From positions 5,085-69,084 of the forward strand of contig CALAJY010000032.1 of NCBI GenBank assembly GCA_937923265.1: a stretch of 64,000 nt of DNA, written 5' to 3'. Positions 32,712 to 43,442 of this stretch are shown here, piece by piece (the stretch's first letter is position 1; each line of letters begins with the position of its first letter). This stretch comes from an uncultured Tissierellia bacterium. Lineage in GTDB: Bacteria; Bacillota; Clostridia; Tissierellales; Peptoniphilaceae. A program made the translations under genes and the position numbers. A model generated the notes under the pieces. That model made no database searches, was not told the origin of the DNA, and saw only the letters and a list, made by a program, of their open reading frames with translations.

Positions 32712-33356
32712 TCAGTGTTTCAGAGCTTTACGGATATCTTCCGTAACAAGAGCAACATCCTGGTCACCATTGATATCTAACAGCTTGCCTTCTTTTTTGT
32801 AGTAATCTACCAAAGGCTTTGTCTGTTTATCGTAGACCGAAATCCGCTCCCGCACGGTTTCTTCCGAGTCATCCTCTCTTTGGATTAATTGGGCACCACA
32901 GGAATCACAGATTCCTTCCTTCTTCGGTGGGTTCTCCGTAACGTGGTAACTGGAACCACAGTCGGGGCAAACTCTTCTTCCTGCCAAACGCTGAATTAAG
33001 GTTTCATTCGGAACGTTGATGCAGATCACCGCATCCAGCTCCTGGCCCCGCTTCTCCAGTCCTTGATCCAAAGCTTCTGCTTGAGCAATTGTCCGAGGGA
33101 ATCCGTCCAGCAGGTAACCATTCTGAAGATCATCCTGGTCCAAGCGATCCCAGACCATGGCGATGGTCAATTCATCGGGTACCAGCTTTCCTTCCGCAAG
33201 ATAGGCTTTCACCTGCTTGCCAAGGTCTGTTTCCTCTTTAATATTGGAGCGGAAGATATCTCCCGTGGAGATATGAACCAATCCAAGCTCTTCCACCAAA
33301 AACTTTGCTTGCGTGCCCTTTCCCGCTCCGGGTGGGCCCAATAAAACCAGTTTCAC
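32712..33356 (-). CDS. adk: adenylate kinase
   Basis: Interconverts ATP + AMP and 2 ADP. 214 residues, long form. P-loop GPPGAGKGT (7-15), AMP-binding HISTGDIFR and LDGFPRTIAQAE, and a zinc LID with two CxxC pairs (CPDCG, CDSCG) as in Gram-positive bacteria. Start codon is GTG at 33356. In many Firmicutes map follows adk; here the KOW gene follows directly, so map lies elsewhere. Confidence 0.97.
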   Translation of the reverse strand: MKLVLLGPPGAGKGTQAKFLVEELGLVHISTGDIFRSNIKEETDLGKQVKAYLAEGKLVPDELTIAMVWDRLDQDDLQNGYLLDGFPRTIAQAEALDQGLEKRGQELDAVICINVPNETLIQRLAGRRVCPDCGSSYHVTENPPKKEGICDSCGAQLIQREDDSEETVRERISVYDKQTKPLVDYYKKEGKLLDINGDQDVALVTEDIRKALKH

Positions 33357-33374
33357 CTCAAACCCCTTTCTTCG

Positions 33375-34652
33375 TTACCGTTTTAGGAATCCCTTATAAT
33401 GACGCATCTGTAAACGAGCTTCCAAGGCACGAACCATCTCCAGCACCACACCGACAACGATGATGACGGAGGTACCGCCAAAGCCCAACCGCACCCCGAA
33501 AATACGAGAAACGACTTGAGGAACAATGGATAGAACAGCCAAGATCACTGCTCCGATAAAGGTGATTCGACTTACAATTCTCTGCAAGAACTCTGTGGTC
33601 GGACGTCCCGGACGAATGCCGGGGACAAATCCACCCGACTGCTGCATATTTCTGGAATACTCGTACGCATTAAACTGAATCGAGTTGTAGAAATAGGCAA
33701 ACAGAATAATCAGGGCAACCTGGAAAATGGACTGAATAATCAATCCCTTCCAGCCAACCGGAGTCAGGAAATCCTGCACAAAATTCTGCACGCCGCCACC
33801 CAGGATCAAGCCTAAGGTTTGCGGTAATGCTAAGAGAGCCGTAGCAAAGATGATGGGAAGAACGCCGGCCATATTCACCTTCACCGGAATATGGGTTGCT
33901 TGTCCGCCATACATCTTACGACCGACCACACGCTTTGCGTACTGGACCGGTACCTTCCGCTCTCCTTCATTAAGGAGTACGACCACCACAACGATGGCCA
34001 ATACAATCAGGATAATCAGGGCCAAAACCAACGGATTCATGGTTCCCCGAATCGCGGATTGCACCATCAGGTACAAGCGACCGGGCATATTGGCCACGAT
34101 TCCCAGGAAGATGATGAAGGATACGCCGTTTCCAACGCCCTTCTCGGTAATGGTGTCACCAATCCAAACCACGAACTGGGCACCGGCTACCATAACCAAA
34201 ATCGCTATTGCCTTTTGCAGCCAACCACCGGTTGCAAAGGCCTGTGCAAAAATACCTTGCACAATCGCAAAAGCCTGCAGAAAGGCTAAAGCAACTCCCA
34301 AATACTTCGTTATCTGTTGAATCTTCTTTCTTCCATCCTCTCCTTCCTTGGACATCTCTTCCAAGGTAGGAATGGCGAAAGTCAAAAGCTGAATCACGAT
34401 CTGTGAAGTGATGTAAGGACCAACCCCCAGTGCAAAGACACTCAGGGTTGCCAAGCCACCACCACTTACCAGGTTCAAAATTCCCAGCATACTTCCTGCT
34501 GCGGAATTGTAAATCTGTCCGATAATATCTAGATTCGCATAAGGAATGGGAAGCGCATTGCCCAATCGAAGAATCACAACCATGAGGATAGTGAAGATAA
34601 TTCTCTTTCGGGTGTCTTCCACCTTCCATGCATTCTTTAGCGTGGCGAACAT
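33375..34652 (-). CDS. secY: protein translocase subunit SecY
   Basis: 425 residues, ten membrane helices forming the Sec channel. Family stretches include LNLVSGGGLATLSVFALGVGPYITSQI (plug/TM2 region), EGERKVPVQYAKRVVGRKMYGGQATHIPVKVNMAGVLPIIFA and the C-terminal LEARLQMRHYKGFLKR. ATG overlaps the last base of the rplO stop codon (TAATG). Confidence 0.98.
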   Translation of the reverse strand: MFATLKNAWKVEDTRKRIIFTILMVVILRLGNALPIPYANLDIIGQIYNSAAGSMLGILNLVSGGGLATLSVFALGVGPYITSQIVIQLLTFAIPTLEEMSKEGEDGRKKIQQITKYLGVALAFLQAFAIVQGIFAQAFATGGWLQKAIAILVMVAGAQFVVWIGDTITEKGVGNGVSFIIFLGIVANMPGRLYLMVQSAIRGTMNPLVLALIILIVLAIVVVVVLLNEGERKVPVQYAKRVVGRKMYGGQATHIPVKVNMAGVLPIIFATALLALPQTLGLILGGGVQNFVQDFLTPVGWKGLIIQSIFQVALIILFAYFYNSIQFNAYEYSRNMQQSGGFVPGIRPGRPTTEFLQRIVSRITFIGAVILAVLSIVPQVVSRIFGVRLGFGGTSVIIVVGVVLEMVRALEARLQMRHYKGFLKR

Positions 34653-35101
34653 TAGATCACCTCAGCCTTTCCCCCTGCTGCTTGAATTTTTTCTTCCGCC
34701 GATTTTGAAAATTTTTGGGCTTGAACGGTTAATTTCTTTTCCAGTTCGCCGTCCCCTAAGACCTTTAAGCCGACACCCAGCTCCGACCGATGAATCAGGC
34801 CGCATTCCACTAAAGCATCTGCATTCACAACAGCCCCATCTTCGAAGCTGTTTAAATCGGAAAGGTTAACGGTAGCATAAAACTTGGAAAAATTGTTGTG
34901 AAAACCGCGTTTCGGCAAACGACGGAAGAGGGGAAGCTGACCACCCTCAAAGCCGGGACGAACGCCCCCGCCGCTGCGGGAGTTCTGTCCATCACGACCA
35001 CGGCCGGCGAACTTTCCCCAACCTGAGGCATGTCCGCGTCCGACACGTTTCCGCTTCTTGGATCCGCCACCCTGTGACGGCGTTAACTCGTGAAGTTTCA
35101 T
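34652..35101 (-). CDS. rplO: 50S ribosomal protein L15
   Basis: 149 residues: [42 protein letters not shown] is the classic basic N terminus, and [20 protein letters not shown] the central motif. The usual G-x-G-K-T-A-G-R-G reads G-W-G-K-F-A-G-R-G. Confidence 0.97.
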   Translation of the reverse strand: MKLHELTPSQGGGSKKRKRVGRGHASGWGKFAGRGRDGQNSRSGGGVRPGFEGGQLPLFRRLPKRGFHNNFSKFYATVNLSDLNSFEDGAVVNADALVECGLIHRSELGVGLKVLGDGELEKKLTVQAQKFSKSAEEKIQAAGGKAEVI

Positions 35102-35110
35102 GGATACCTC

Positions 35111-35293
35111 CTAGTTCAGTTCGACAACGTCAAGCATAAAGGCAATCTTGGCAATTGCTCCTCGTACCGCCTCGTTGTCTTCATGTACGACCGTCTGGCC
35201 GATCTTTGTCAAACCCAGGGCTTGTGCAACCTTGCGCTGTCTTTCCTGGCGTCCGATATAGCTTTTCTTTAAAGTTACTTGCAATTTCGCCAT
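35111..35293 (-). CDS. rpmD: 50S ribosomal protein L30
   Basis: 60 residues from the ATG at 35293 (MAKLQVTLKKSYIGRQERQRKVAQALGLTKIGQTVVHEDN), with AGGAGG six bases upstream. The longer 81-residue frame reads back into rpsE. Confidence 0.96.
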   Translation of the reverse strand: MAKLQVTLKKSYIGRQERQRKVAQALGLTKIGQTVVHEDNEAVRGAIAKIAFMLDVVELN

Positions 35294-35303
35294 GATCCGC
35301 CTC

Positions 35304-35801
35304 CTACTTCTGAATCTCTTCGGCACTCTTACCACGGAGCTTTGCAACCTGCTCAACCGTCTTCATGGAAGTGAGACCATTCATGGTAGCATTCACAATA
35401 CTTCTGGCATTGGAGGATCCCAGGGATTTTGCACGAATATCCGTGATTCCCGCAACTTCACAGACGGCACGAACCGGACCACCTGCGATGATACCGGTAC
35501 CTTCCCGGGCCGGCATCAGAAGAACGCGACCTGCGCCTGCGACTCCTTCGATCCGGTGGGGAATCGAGGTTCCCACGATCTGTACCGTTACCATGTTCTT
35601 CTTTGCATCTTCGGAACCCTTGCGAATTGCCTCGGGTACTTCCAGAGATTTCCCGGTACCGACTCCTACGCGACCTTTGCCGTCACCAACGACAACAATG
35701 GCGGAGAAGCGAGCCGTACGTCCACCTTTCGCCGTCTTGGAGACGCGATTGATGTAAACGACTTTTTCAGCAAACTCTTGCTTATTGTCTTCTTTATACA
35801 T
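35304..35801 (-). CDS. rpsE: 30S ribosomal protein S5
   Basis: 165 residues; [48 protein letters not shown] is the double-stranded RNA-binding N-terminal domain and [26 protein letters not shown] the C-terminal one. Sits between rplR and rpmD as usual. Confidence 0.97.
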   Translation of the reverse strand: MYKEDNKQEFAEKVVYINRVSKTAKGGRTARFSAIVVVGDGKGRVGVGTGKSLEVPEAIRKGSEDAKKNMVTVQIVGTSIPHRIEGVAGAGRVLLMPAREGTGIIAGGPVRAVCEVAGITDIRAKSLGSSNARSIVNATMNGLTSMKTVEQVAKLRGKSAEEIQK

Positions 35802-35818
35802 TCTTTTCTCCTCTCCGT

Positions 35819-36175
35819 CTACAGCTTAAGGCCGGATTCACGGGCACCTTCCGCAATCGCCTTGACCTTGCCGTGATAGAGATATCCGGAGCGATCGAAG
35901 ACAACTGTTTCAATTCCCTTGTCCTTTGCCCGCTGGCCAATCAATTGACCAACTGCTTTTGCCGATTCCACATTGGAACCCTTCTGCTCTACCTCTTTAT
36001 CCAGGGTAGAAGCCGAAACTAAAGTAGTTCCTGTCTGGTCATCAATAATCTGAGCATAGATGTTCTGGTTGCTCTTAAAGACGTTCAGACGGGGTCTCTC
36101 AGGCGTTCCGGCAATCTTGTTGCGAACACGTGCATGACGTGCCAGACGATTCGTCTTTTTATTAAATTTAGCCAT
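35819..36175 (-). CDS. rplR: 50S ribosomal protein L18
   Basis: 118 residues; [48 protein letters not shown] and [24 protein letters not shown] are the 5S-rRNA-binding family patterns. Confidence 0.97.
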   Translation of the reverse strand: MAKFNKKTNRLARHARVRNKIAGTPERPRLNVFKSNQNIYAQIIDDQTGTTLVSASTLDKEVEQKGSNVESAKAVGQLIGQRAKDKGIETVVFDRSGYLYHGKVKAIAEGARESGLKL

Positions 36176-36186
36176 TGACGCCTCCT

Positions 36187-36726
36187 CTACTTACCAGTCT
36201 TACCGACTTTACGACGAACGTGCTCATCCTCATAGCGAATTCCCTTGCCCTTATAGGGTTCCGGTAATCTCCAACGACGAATGTTCGCTGCAAAGTTTCC
36301 AACTGCCTGCTTATCATACCCGGAAACAATGATCGTACGATCATCGGGCACCTCGGTCTTTACAATCTCCGAATCCGGAATGGTGACCTGATGGGAGTAC
36401 CCCAGGTTCATCACCAGATTGGATCCCTGCTTCTGCGCACGATATCCGGTTCCTTCGATGAGCAGCTTCTTGGAAAAGCCTTCGGTAACTCCGTCAATCA
36501 TGTTTGCGATCAGGGAACGATAAAGGCCGTGCAAAGACCGGTTCTTCTTCTCATCATCGGGACGAGCGACATGAACCGTTTTGTCCTCCACCGTGATGGT
36601 GAAATCGCGGCCAATCTGCTTCTCCAGAGTCCCTTTCGGTCCTTTCACGGTGACTTTATTGTGATCATCAATCGAAAGTTCCACGTTCGAAGGAATTTCG
36701 ATGGGTTTTAAACCAATTCTAGACAT
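36187..36726 (-). CDS. rplF: 50S ribosomal protein L6
   Basis: 179 residues from the ATG at 36726 ([21 protein letters not shown]) with GGAGG five bases upstream. Two L6 repeats; the C terminus has [25 protein letters not shown], the conserved end. Confidence 0.97.
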   Translation of the reverse strand: MSRIGLKPIEIPSNVELSIDDHNKVTVKGPKGTLEKQIGRDFTITVEDKTVHVARPDDEKKNRSLHGLYRSLIANMIDGVTEGFSKKLLIEGTGYRAQKQGSNLVMNLGYSHQVTIPDSEIVKTEVPDDRTIIVSGYDKQAVGNFAANIRRWRLPEPYKGKGIRYEDEHVRRKVGKTGK

Positions 36727-36742
36727 TTCATCCTCCTTCGCA

Positions 36743-37135
36743 TTACCAGACGTAGCAGATGACTTCGCCGCCGACGCCATCTTTACGAGCCTGCTTGTCG
36801 GTTAGAACGCCGTGGGAGGTGGAGAGGATTGCGATCCCTAAGCCCCCTAATACATAAGGAACTTCTTGCGCACGAACATAAACCCGACGACCCGGCTTGG
36901 AAATTCTCTTAATGCCGGAGATGGAACGCTCTTCGTCCACATACTTCAAGTCGATGGTGATCATGCCCTGCTTATCGTCATCAACCACATTGTATCCCTT
37001 GATATAACCTTCATCCAAAAGAATTTGAGCGAGGCTTTTTTTCATGTTAGAAGCAGGAACCTCAACCGATTCATGCTTTTTTAAATTCCCATTGCGGATG
37101 CGAGTGAGCATATCCGCGATCGGATCTGTCATCAT
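36743..37135 (-). CDS. rpsH: 30S ribosomal protein S8
   Basis: 130 residues beginning [17 protein letters not shown] and ending [26 protein letters not shown], both diagnostic. In Bacteria S8 can repress the spc operon by binding an mRNA mimic near rplE; no search for that site was possible. Confidence 0.97.
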   Translation of the reverse strand: MMTDPIADMLTRIRNGNLKKHESVEVPASNMKKSLAQILLDEGYIKGYNVVDDDKQGMITIDLKYVDEERSISGIKRISKPGRRVYVRAQEVPYVLGGLGIAILSTSHGVLTDKQARKDGVGGEVICYVW

Positions 37136-37155
37136 AATTCTTCCTCCTCCTCAAA

Positions 37156-37341
37156 TTACCAACTTGCTTTTTTCACGCCGGGGATCTGTCCCTTGTAAGC
37201 CAACTCGCGGAAGCAAATACGGCAGATTCCGTACTTGCGGAGAACAGCGTGAGGGCGTCCACAGATGCTGCAGCGTGTGTAAGCACGAGTTGAGAACTTC
37301 GGCTTTCTCTGCTGTTTTGCAATCATCGATTTCTTTGCCAT
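37156..37341 (-). CDS. rpsZ: 30S ribosomal protein S14 type Z
   Basis: 61 residues with two CxxC pairs, CSICG and CRIC ([26 protein letters not shown]), the zinc-dependent short form typical of Gram-positive bacteria. No zinc-free rpsN copy is in the window. Confidence 0.97.
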   Translation of the reverse strand: MAKKSMIAKQQRKPKFSTRAYTRCSICGRPHAVLRKYGICRICFRELAYKGQIPGVKKASW

Positions 37342-37354
37342 TCAGTCCTCCTGA

Positions 37355-37903
37355 CTATCTCTTCACAAAGGGCATACCCATCAAACCAAGAAATGCCCTA
37401 GCTTCTTCATCCGTCTTCGCGGTGGTGACGATGATAACGTCCATCCCACGAATCTCATCGACCTCGTCGTATTCAATCTCCGGGAAGATCAGCTGTTCCT
37501 TGATACCCATCGCATAATTTCCACGACCGTCAAAGGACGTATCGGAAACGCCATGGAAGTCTCTTACGCGAGGAAGTGCAATGCTGATCAGCTTATCCAA
37601 GAAATCATACATCTTCTTTCGGCGGAGGGTGACCTTCGTTGCAATGGGAGTTCCCTCACGAAGCTTAAAGTTCGCAACGGACTTCTTCGCATTGATAACA
37701 ACAGGCTTCTCTCCCGAGATCTGTGTTAACTCACGTACCGCACTTTCCAAAAGCTTGGGGTTGTCCTTTGCCTCACCAACCGCAATGTTGATGATGATCT
37801 TCTCCAGCTTTGGAACCTGCATAATGTTGTCATACTCAAATTGCTTCATCAAAGCAGGCACGACTTCATTTTTGTAACGATCAAATAATCTTGATTCTGT
37901 CAT
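37355..37903 (-). CDS. rplE: 50S ribosomal protein L5
   Basis: 182 residues; [45 protein letters not shown] and [27 protein letters not shown] are the L5 signatures. Binds 5S rRNA. Confidence 0.97.
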   Translation of the reverse strand: MTESRLFDRYKNEVVPALMKQFEYDNIMQVPKLEKIIINIAVGEAKDNPKLLESAVRELTQISGEKPVVINAKKSVANFKLREGTPIATKVTLRRKKMYDFLDKLISIALPRVRDFHGVSDTSFDGRGNYAMGIKEQLIFPEIEYDEVDEIRGMDVIIVTTAKTDEEARAFLGLMGMPFVKR

Positions 37904-37914
37904 CTTGTGCCTCC

Positions 37915-38226
37915 TTATTTATCTAAGCTTTTGTTTGTCTTCACAGAAACCCGGACCTTTTTCCCGTCCTGGACTTCCTTGCGAGTTCTCACACCGCGTC
38001 CCGCTTCTTCATCATAGAGAAGAACATTGGATGCATGGATGGGACCCTCGGACTTCACCAGCCCACCCGGATCATTCATGCTTCTGGGTTTACGGTGTTT
38101 TGTTTGAATATTGATACCTTCAACGACCACCCGATTGCTCTTGGGAAGCGTGGATAAGACCTTACCAACCTCTCCCTTGAAGCGACCGGAAATCACTTGA
38201 ACTTTATCACCTTTTTTAACGTGCAT
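37915..38226 (-). CDS. rplX: 50S ribosomal protein L24
   Basis: 103 residues with an N-terminal KOW motif, [36 protein letters not shown], followed by [17 protein letters not shown]. Assembly initiator of the 50S subunit. Confidence 0.96.
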   Translation of the reverse strand: MHVKKGDKVQVISGRFKGEVGKVLSTLPKSNRVVVEGINIQTKHRKPRSMNDPGGLVKSEGPIHASNVLLYDEEAGRGVRTRKEVQDGKKVRVSVKTNKSLDK

Positions 38227-38236
38227 AAAATCCCCC

Positions 38237-38605
38237 TTACAGTACTTCCGGAGCCAGTGAAATGATCTTCATGAAACCATTCGCACGAAGCTCTCTGGTA
38301 ACCGGTCCGAAAATACGGGTTCCTACCGGGTTTTTATCATCGCGGACAATCACAGCGGCGTTATCATCAAAGGAGATGTAACTTCCGTCCTTCCGGCTGA
38401 CACCAGACTTGGAACGAACGATAACCGCTTTCACAACATCGCCCTTTTTGACCGATCCGCCCGGCGTTGCATTTTTTACCGTGCATTTTACCAGGTCGCC
38501 AATGTTGGCGTATTTCCGTCCCGTACTTCCGATGACATGGATAACGAGGAGTTCTCTTGCACCGGAGTTATCTGCCACGCGTAATCTACTCTCTGTCTGA
38601 ATCAT
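38237..38605 (-). CDS. rplN: 50S ribosomal protein L14
   Basis: 122 residues from the ATG at 38605 ([27 protein letters not shown]) with AGGAGG five bases upstream. Ends [18 protein letters not shown] as in all L14. The upstream-extended frame overlaps rpsQ and is not real. Confidence 0.97.
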   Translation of the reverse strand: MIQTESRLRVADNSGARELLVIHVIGSTGRKYANIGDLVKCTVKNATPGGSVKKGDVVKAVIVRSKSGVSRKDGSYISFDDNAAVIVRDDKNPVGTRIFGPVTRELRANGFMKIISLAPEVL

Positions 38606-38621
38606 GAAATCCTCCTTTTCA

Positions 38622-38879
38622 CTATTTAGCTTCTTCGAGGATTTTAACAAGACGGAATCTCTTTTCTTTCGAGAGAGGTCTTGTTTCCATCAACAAAACG
38701 CGGTCGCCCACTTTGCTCTGGTTCTCTTCGTCATGAGCCTTTACGCGTGTGCTTCTCTTCAGCATCTTCTTATATACCGGATGCTTTACCATGTTGGAAA
38801 TCTCAACAACAATGGTCTTGTCCATCTTATCGGAAACAACAATCCCCGATACGGTTTTACGATTGGTTGTTCTCTCCAT
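38622..38879 (-). CDS. rpsQ: 30S ribosomal protein S17
   Basis: 85 residues, OB-fold: [43 protein letters not shown] and [25 protein letters not shown] are the family patterns. Confidence 0.97.
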   Translation of the reverse strand: MERTTNRKTVSGIVVSDKMDKTIVVEISNMVKHPVYKKMLKRSTRVKAHDEENQSKVGDRVLLMETRPLSKEKRFRLVKILEEAK

Positions 38880-38881
38880 GG

Positions 38882-39088
38882 TTAAGCCTCCTTCCTGATG
38901 TTCAATTCGCGTTCTCTTTGAATCGTCTTAACGCGAGCGATATCCTGTTTTACTAATCCGATTCGGTTGGGGTTTTCCAACTGGCCTGTGGCATTCTGAA
39001 AGCGAAGATTGAATAATTCCTGCTTAAGATCATTCAGTTTCTGCACCAGGTCCTGATCGGACATCTTACGAATGTCAGTCACCTTCAT
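38882..39088 (-). CDS. rpmC: 50S ribosomal protein L29
   Basis: 68 residues, a helical hairpin: [51 protein letters not shown] shares a base with the rplP stop. Confidence 0.96.
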   Translation of the reverse strand: MKVTDIRKMSDQDLVQKLNDLKQELFNLRFQNATGQLENPNRIGLVKQDIARVKTIQRERELNIRKEA

Positions 39089-39519
39089 TATTCTTCACCT
39101 TCCTTACCGGCTTGATCCCTCGTGATAAACTTCGTACGAATCGGAAGTTTTGCGGCTGCCAGACGAATTGCTTCCTTGGCAATGTCTTGAGGAACTCCAC
39201 CCATTTCAAAAAGAACACGGCCGGGTTTGATCACCGCGACCCAGTACTCGGGGGCACCTTTACCGGAACCCATACGTACTTCTGCCGGTTTCTTAGATAC
39301 TGGCTTATCCGGGAATACTTTGATCCAAACATTCCCACCACGCTTAATATAACGGGTCATAGCACGACGTGCGGCCTCGATTTGATTTGCTGTCATCCAG
39401 CAAGGCTCCAAAGCCTGTAGACCGAACTCTCCGTAAGCCAGGCTATTGCCTCTGTGGGCGACGCCCTTCATACGGCCGCGATGCACACGACGACGTTTCA
39501 CTCTTTTTGGCATTAACAT
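39088..39519 (-). CDS. rplP: 50S ribosomal protein L16
   Basis: 143 residues starting [25 protein letters not shown], the same shape as Bacillus L16 (MLLPKRVKYRREHRG). First ATG (39519) is eight bases from AGGAGG and is preferred over the ATG two codons later. [42 protein letters not shown] is the core signature. Confidence 0.97.
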   Translation of the reverse strand: MLMPKRVKRRRVHRGRMKGVAHRGNSLAYGEFGLQALEPCWMTANQIEAARRAMTRYIKRGGNVWIKVFPDKPVSKKPAEVRMGSGKGAPEYWVAVIKPGRVLFEMGGVPQDIAKEAIRLAAAKLPIRTKFITRDQAGKEGEE

Positions 39520-39540
39520 AACTCATACCTCCTTATCGGG

Positions 39541-40323
39541 CTACCGATCGCTGGTTTTCGAACGGTTGCCGTTACCACGTCTCTGTCCACGTGCCTCACG
39601 ATTCTCCGAACGGTTCCCTCTTGACCGATCATTGCGACGACGGTTTCCACGACGCTCTCTGCGCTGAGGCTTCGGGCGTTCCGCTTCCTTCATTCCGGGA
39701 AGAACCTCGCCAATGTAGATCCATACCTTGACCCCGATGGCACCATATTGGGTGTTCGCCGTGGTCTGTCCGTAGCTGATGTCTGCACGCAGCGTCTGCA
39801 GAGGAATCGTACCTTCGGAATAATGTTCGGTTCTTGCCATATCGGCTCCGCCCAAACGGCCCGCACAGCAAGCCTTGATTCCCTTTGCACCGGCACGCAT
39901 GGTCCGCTGAATCGCCTGTTTCATGGCACGGCGGAACGTGATACGGCGTTCCAGATCTCCGGCAATGCGCTCAGCAACAAGCTGTGCATCAATGTCTTGG
40001 TTTTGAATTTCTTTTACTTTTACGATGACCTTCTTGCCCGTCATCTTTTCCAGCTTTGCTCTTAATTCGTCAACGCTGGCACCATTCTTACCGATGACCA
40101 CACCGGGCTTTGCGGTGTTGATCACAACCAGTAAGCGTCCCATGGTACGTTCAATATTGATATCCGAGATCCCTGCTTCAAAGAGATCCTTCTTAACCGT
40201 TTCACGAATTGCGTGGTCTTCCTTGATCAGATTCGCAAAGTCGCTCTTATCAGCAAACCAATTGGAATCCCAATCTTTGATAACTCCAACCCGCAGTCCT
40301 TTCGGATTTACCTTCTGACCCAT
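39541..40323 (-). CDS. rpsC: 30S ribosomal protein S3 with an extended Arg-rich tail
   Basis: 260 residues from the ATG at 40323 ([23 protein letters not shown]), which overlaps the rplV stop by one base. KH domain with [14 protein letters not shown], and the C-terminal domain [27 protein letters not shown]. After that come about 40 extra residues that are nearly all Arg, Gly, Asn, Ser and Glu (for example [21 protein letters not shown]). S3 of close relatives is usually 215-235 residues, so the tail is longer than normal, though disordered S3 tails are known. Confidence 0.97.
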   Translation of the reverse strand: MGQKVNPKGLRVGVIKDWDSNWFADKSDFANLIKEDHAIRETVKKDLFEAGISDINIERTMGRLLVVINTAKPGVVIGKNGASVDELRAKLEKMTGKKVIVKVKEIQNQDIDAQLVAERIAGDLERRITFRRAMKQAIQRTMRAGAKGIKACCAGRLGGADMARTEHYSEGTIPLQTLRADISYGQTTANTQYGAIGVKVWIYIGEVLPGMKEAERPKPQRRERRGNRRRNDRSRGNRSENREARGQRRGNGNRSKTSDR

Positions 40324-40670
40324 TAGCGATCTTCCTCCTCTTTTTCCTTGACAACCACACCGATGTGGGAAGTCCTCTTCAGAATCGGGTATGCAGCACC
40401 TTTGGCTTTTGGTCTCCAACGCTTCATGGTCGGGCCGTCATTTGCCCAAGCCTGATTGACAACCAAGCTTTCGCGATTCAGTCCCAAGTTATTCTCTGCA
40501 TTTGCAATCGCAGACTTCAGAACTTCCTCAAGCACCTTCGCCCCTTTTTTCGGGGTGAAACGAAGGACGGTCAGTGCTTCATCCACGTTCTTTCCGCGGA
40601 TCTCCTTGCAGATGTAGTTGACCTTGCGAGGGGAGATACGGATATATTTTGCTTCAGCTCTTGCTTCCAT
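40323..40670 (-). CDS. rplV: 50S ribosomal protein L22
   Basis: 115 residues; [33 protein letters not shown] and the exit-tunnel loop region [25 protein letters not shown]. Acidic end KEKEEEDR. Confidence 0.97.
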   Translation of the reverse strand: MEARAEAKYIRISPRKVNYICKEIRGKNVDEALTVLRFTPKKGAKVLEEVLKSAIANAENNLGLNRESLVVNQAWANDGPTMKRWRPKAKGAAYPILKRTSHIGVVVKEKEEEDR

Positions 40671-40680
40671 TCTCTACCTC

Positions 40681-40965
40681 CTAACGTACACCGGTTGCCT
40701 TGTCCGACTTGCCGGCATGGCCTTTAAAAGTTCTGGTAGGAACGAACTCACCGAGCTTGTGACCTACCATGTCTTCCGTAATATAAATAGGTACATGCTT
40801 ACGTCCATCATGAACCGCAATGGTATGCCCTACAAACTGTGGGAAGATCGTCGAACGGCGGGACCAGGTCTTCACTACCTGTTTCGCATCTTTCTCATTC
40901 AGAGCCTCAATCTTCTTCATCAAATGCTCGTCGACAAAGGGCCCCTTTTTAAGTGATCTGCTCAT
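40681..40965 (-). CDS. rpsS: 30S ribosomal protein S19
   Basis: 94 residues; [61 protein letters not shown], invariant for S19. Confidence 0.97.
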   Translation of the reverse strand: MSRSLKKGPFVDEHLMKKIEALNEKDAKQVVKTWSRRSTIFPQFVGHTIAVHDGRKHVPIYITEDMVGHKLGEFVPTRTFKGHAGKSDKATGVR

Positions 40966-40977
40966 CGATTCCTCCTA

Positions 40978-41808
40978 TTACTTCGTTCTTCTACGGATAA
41001 TGAACTTGTTGGACAGGCTCTTCTTCTTTCTCGTCTTCAAACCACGAGAGATGCGACCCCAAGGAGTCATCGGAGCCTTGCGTCCTACCGGTGCACGACC
41101 TTCACCACCACCGTGGGGATGGTCTACCGGGTTCATTGCTGATCCACGTACATGGGGCTTTCTGCCCAAGTAACGCTTCTTTCCTGCTTTTCCTAAGCGG
41201 ATAAGGTTGTGCTCGGAGTTACCCACCTGTCCGATGGTTGCCTTGCAATCCAAGGGGATGAGGCGGAACTCTCCGGAAGGCATTCTCAGCTGTGCATACT
41301 TGCCTTCCTTTGCCATCAGCTGTGCCTCGGCACCGGCGGTGCGGACCAACTGAGCTCCCTTGCCCGGCTTCATCTCAATGTTGTGGATGTTGGTACCCAC
41401 AGGAATGGAACGAAGAGGAAGCGCATTTCCGACAACGATATCGACCGCTTCTCCAGACTCTACCTTTGCACCAACCTGGAGTCCCTGAGGAGCAATGATA
41501 TATCTCTTCTCACCATCTGCGTAAACCAGTAACGCGATACGAGCGGACCGATTCGGATCATACTCAATCGATGCTACGGTTGCGGGGATGTTGTCTTTGT
41601 TTCTCTTAAAGTCAATAATACGATAGCGTCTTTTCACGCCGCCCCCACGGAAGCGAACGGTCTGACGGCCATGGTTGTTACGTCCGCCGGACTTGGTAAG
41701 GTTCCGAGTAAGGGATTTTTCCGGCTTGCTAGCCGTAACCTCCTCAAAGGTAGAGACGCGCTTCACACGCTGTCCTGCCGTGGTCGGTTTATATCTTCTA
41801 ATGCCCAT
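40978..41808 (-). CDS. rplB: 50S ribosomal protein L2
   Basis: 276 residues from the ATG at 41808 ([23 protein letters not shown]) with AGGAGG upstream. [28 protein letters not shown] and the peptidyl-transferase loop [25 protein letters not shown] are diagnostic, with the essential His in DHPHGGG. Confidence 0.98.
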   Translation of the reverse strand: MGIRRYKPTTAGQRVKRVSTFEEVTASKPEKSLTRNLTKSGGRNNHGRQTVRFRGGGVKRRYRIIDFKRNKDNIPATVASIEYDPNRSARIALLVYADGEKRYIIAPQGLQVGAKVESGEAVDIVVGNALPLRSIPVGTNIHNIEMKPGKGAQLVRTAGAEAQLMAKEGKYAQLRMPSGEFRLIPLDCKATIGQVGNSEHNLIRLGKAGKKRYLGRKPHVRGSAMNPVDHPHGGGEGRAPVGRKAPMTPWGRISRGLKTRKKKSLSNKFIIRRRTK

Positions 41809-41824
41809 TGATTCCTCCTGTCTC

Positions 41825-42121
41825 TTATTCCATGCCCTCGAAGAACTCAATTGCCTTCGAGTCTTCGGTTAGAGTAACAATGGCTTTCTTCCAGTCGGAA
41901 GTTCTTCCCACATGGTTCCCTACGCGCTTTGCTTTGCCCCGCATGGTAATGGTGTGAACTTTTTTGACCTTAACTCCTTCAAAAGCCTGCTCCACAGCAG
42001 TACGAATCTCCGCCTTGTTCGCCTTGGGCTGAACGCGGAAGGTGTACTTGTGGCTCGCCATATCATCCATCGCCTTCTCGGTGATAACCGGAGCGATAAT
42101 TACATCATATGGAGATTTCAT
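41825..42121 (-). CDS. rplW: 50S ribosomal protein L23
   Basis: 98 residues; [48 protein letters not shown] is the L23 pattern. Lies at the tunnel exit and docks SRP and trigger factor. ATG shares one base with the rplD stop. Confidence 0.97.
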   Translation of the reverse strand: MKSPYDVIIAPVITEKAMDDMASHKYTFRVQPKANKAEIRTAVEQAFEGVKVKKVHTITMRGKAKRVGNHVGRTSDWKKAIVTLTEDSKAIEFFEGME

Positions 42122-42744
42122 TATTGGAACACCTCCTCTGCGATTTTTACAGCATCCTGGGTCATGATGACCGAATCATGGCGAAGCAGGTCGTAGGTGT
42201 TCATGTTGTTCACAAGAACCGTCTCCACATGAGGAAGATTTGCGAAGGACCGCAAAATTTCCGGAGTCATCTTGTCAACGACAACATAGGCCTTCTTCTT
42301 CGCCTGGATTGCATCTAATACTTCTTTTGCCTTCTTCGTGCTGAAGCCTTCCAAGCTCAACCGGTCTAGCACGATGAGGTTGTCGTCCTGCAGCTTGCCG
42401 GTGAGTACCGATTTTAATGCTAAACGACGAATCTTCTTTGGTGTGGTGTAACTGTAGTCTCTCGGCTTCACTGCGAAGACCACACCACCGCCTCTCCACT
42501 GGGGAGAAGTCCGGGAACCTTGACGAGCGCGGCCTGTTCCCTTCTGTCTCCAGGGCTTGCGTCCGCCGCCACGTACCTCAGCACGGGTCTTTGCGGATTG
42601 GGTTCCCTGGCGCTTGTTGGCTAATTGGTTCTTAACAATGGTATATACAGCGTGTTCGTTCATCTGAACATCAAACAAGTCGTTTGATAACTCCAGCTCT
42701 CCGACCACTGCACCGGTTTGATTGATCACATTTACCTTTGGCAT
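42121..42744 (-). CDS. rplD: 50S ribosomal protein L4
   Basis: 207 residues; [20 protein letters not shown] [66 protein letters not shown] tunnel extension is present. In proteobacteria L4 represses the S10 operon through its leader; the leader here is structured, but that control is not proven in Firmicutes. Confidence 0.96.
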   Translation of the reverse strand: MPKVNVINQTGAVVGELELSNDLFDVQMNEHAVYTIVKNQLANKRQGTQSAKTRAEVRGGGRKPWRQKGTGRARQGSRTSPQWRGGGVVFAVKPRDYSYTTPKKIRRLALKSVLTGKLQDDNLIVLDRLSLEGFSTKKAKEVLDAIQAKKKAYVVVDKMTPEILRSFANLPHVETVLVNNMNTYDLLRHDSVIMTQDAVKIAEEVFQ

Positions 42745-42757
42745 TTGTCATCCTCCT

Positions 42758-43390
42758 CTACTTCGAAGCCTTTACGGCTCGCTTTACGGTGACAAGTCCA
42801 CCCTTCGGTCCGGGGATGGCGCCCTTGATCAGAAGCAGATTGTTCTCTGCATCGACACGAACCACCGTCAGATTCTGTACGGTAATCCGATCATGGCCCA
42901 TCTTTCCGGAACCCTTGCGACCGGGGAATACCCGAGCGGGATAGGAACCTGCTGCTCTCGCACCGGCTACCCGGTGGGATTTTGAGCCGTGGCCCATCGG
43001 TCCGCGTCCGTAGTTCCAACGCTTAATGGCACCCTGGGTTCCCTTTCCTTTGGAAGTTCCCACAACATCAACCGTCTCGTTCTCTTCAAAGATGTCAGCG
43101 GTGATTTCCTGACCGACTTCATAGCTCTCGCCATCTTCGATCGGGAATTCCCGCACATAACGCTTTGCTGCTACGTCCGCCTTATGAAAATGGCCTTTCA
43201 GTGGAGCGGAAAGTCCTTTTTCTTTCCGGTCCTGGAAACCGACCTGGATCGCTTGATAGCCGTCTGTTTCCACCGTTTTCACCTGCGTTACCGTGACAGG
43301 ACCTGCCTGAATCACCGTAACGGGGGTGACAACGCCATCAGCATCAAACACTTGAGTCATGCCGATTTTTGTTCCTAAGATACTCTTCAC
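42758..43390 (-). CDS. rplC: 50S ribosomal protein L3
   Basis: 210 residues; start GTG at 43390 with GGAGG upstream (MKSILGTKIGMTQVFDADG). Central GTSKGKGTQGAIKRWNYGRGPMGHGSKSHRVAGA holds the glutamine that is methylated in some bacteria. Confidence 0.97.
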   Translation of the reverse strand: MKSILGTKIGMTQVFDADGVVTPVTVIQAGPVTVTQVKTVETDGYQAIQVGFQDRKEKGLSAPLKGHFHKADVAAKRYVREFPIEDGESYEVGQEITADIFEENETVDVVGTSKGKGTQGAIKRWNYGRGPMGHGSKSHRVAGARAAGSYPARVFPGRKGSGKMGHDRITVQNLTVVRVDAENNLLLIKGAIPGPKGGLVTVKRAVKASK

Positions 43391-43442
43391 GAGTCTACCT
43401 CCTTAATTACAGCGGATCACCGAAGTGATCATTCTAATGGGA

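Noticed and set aside
40323..40419. N-terminal extension of rpsC ([12 protein letters not shown]...)
   Set aside because: Those codons are the 3' end of rplV read in another frame; the true start MGQKVNPKG is at 40323.
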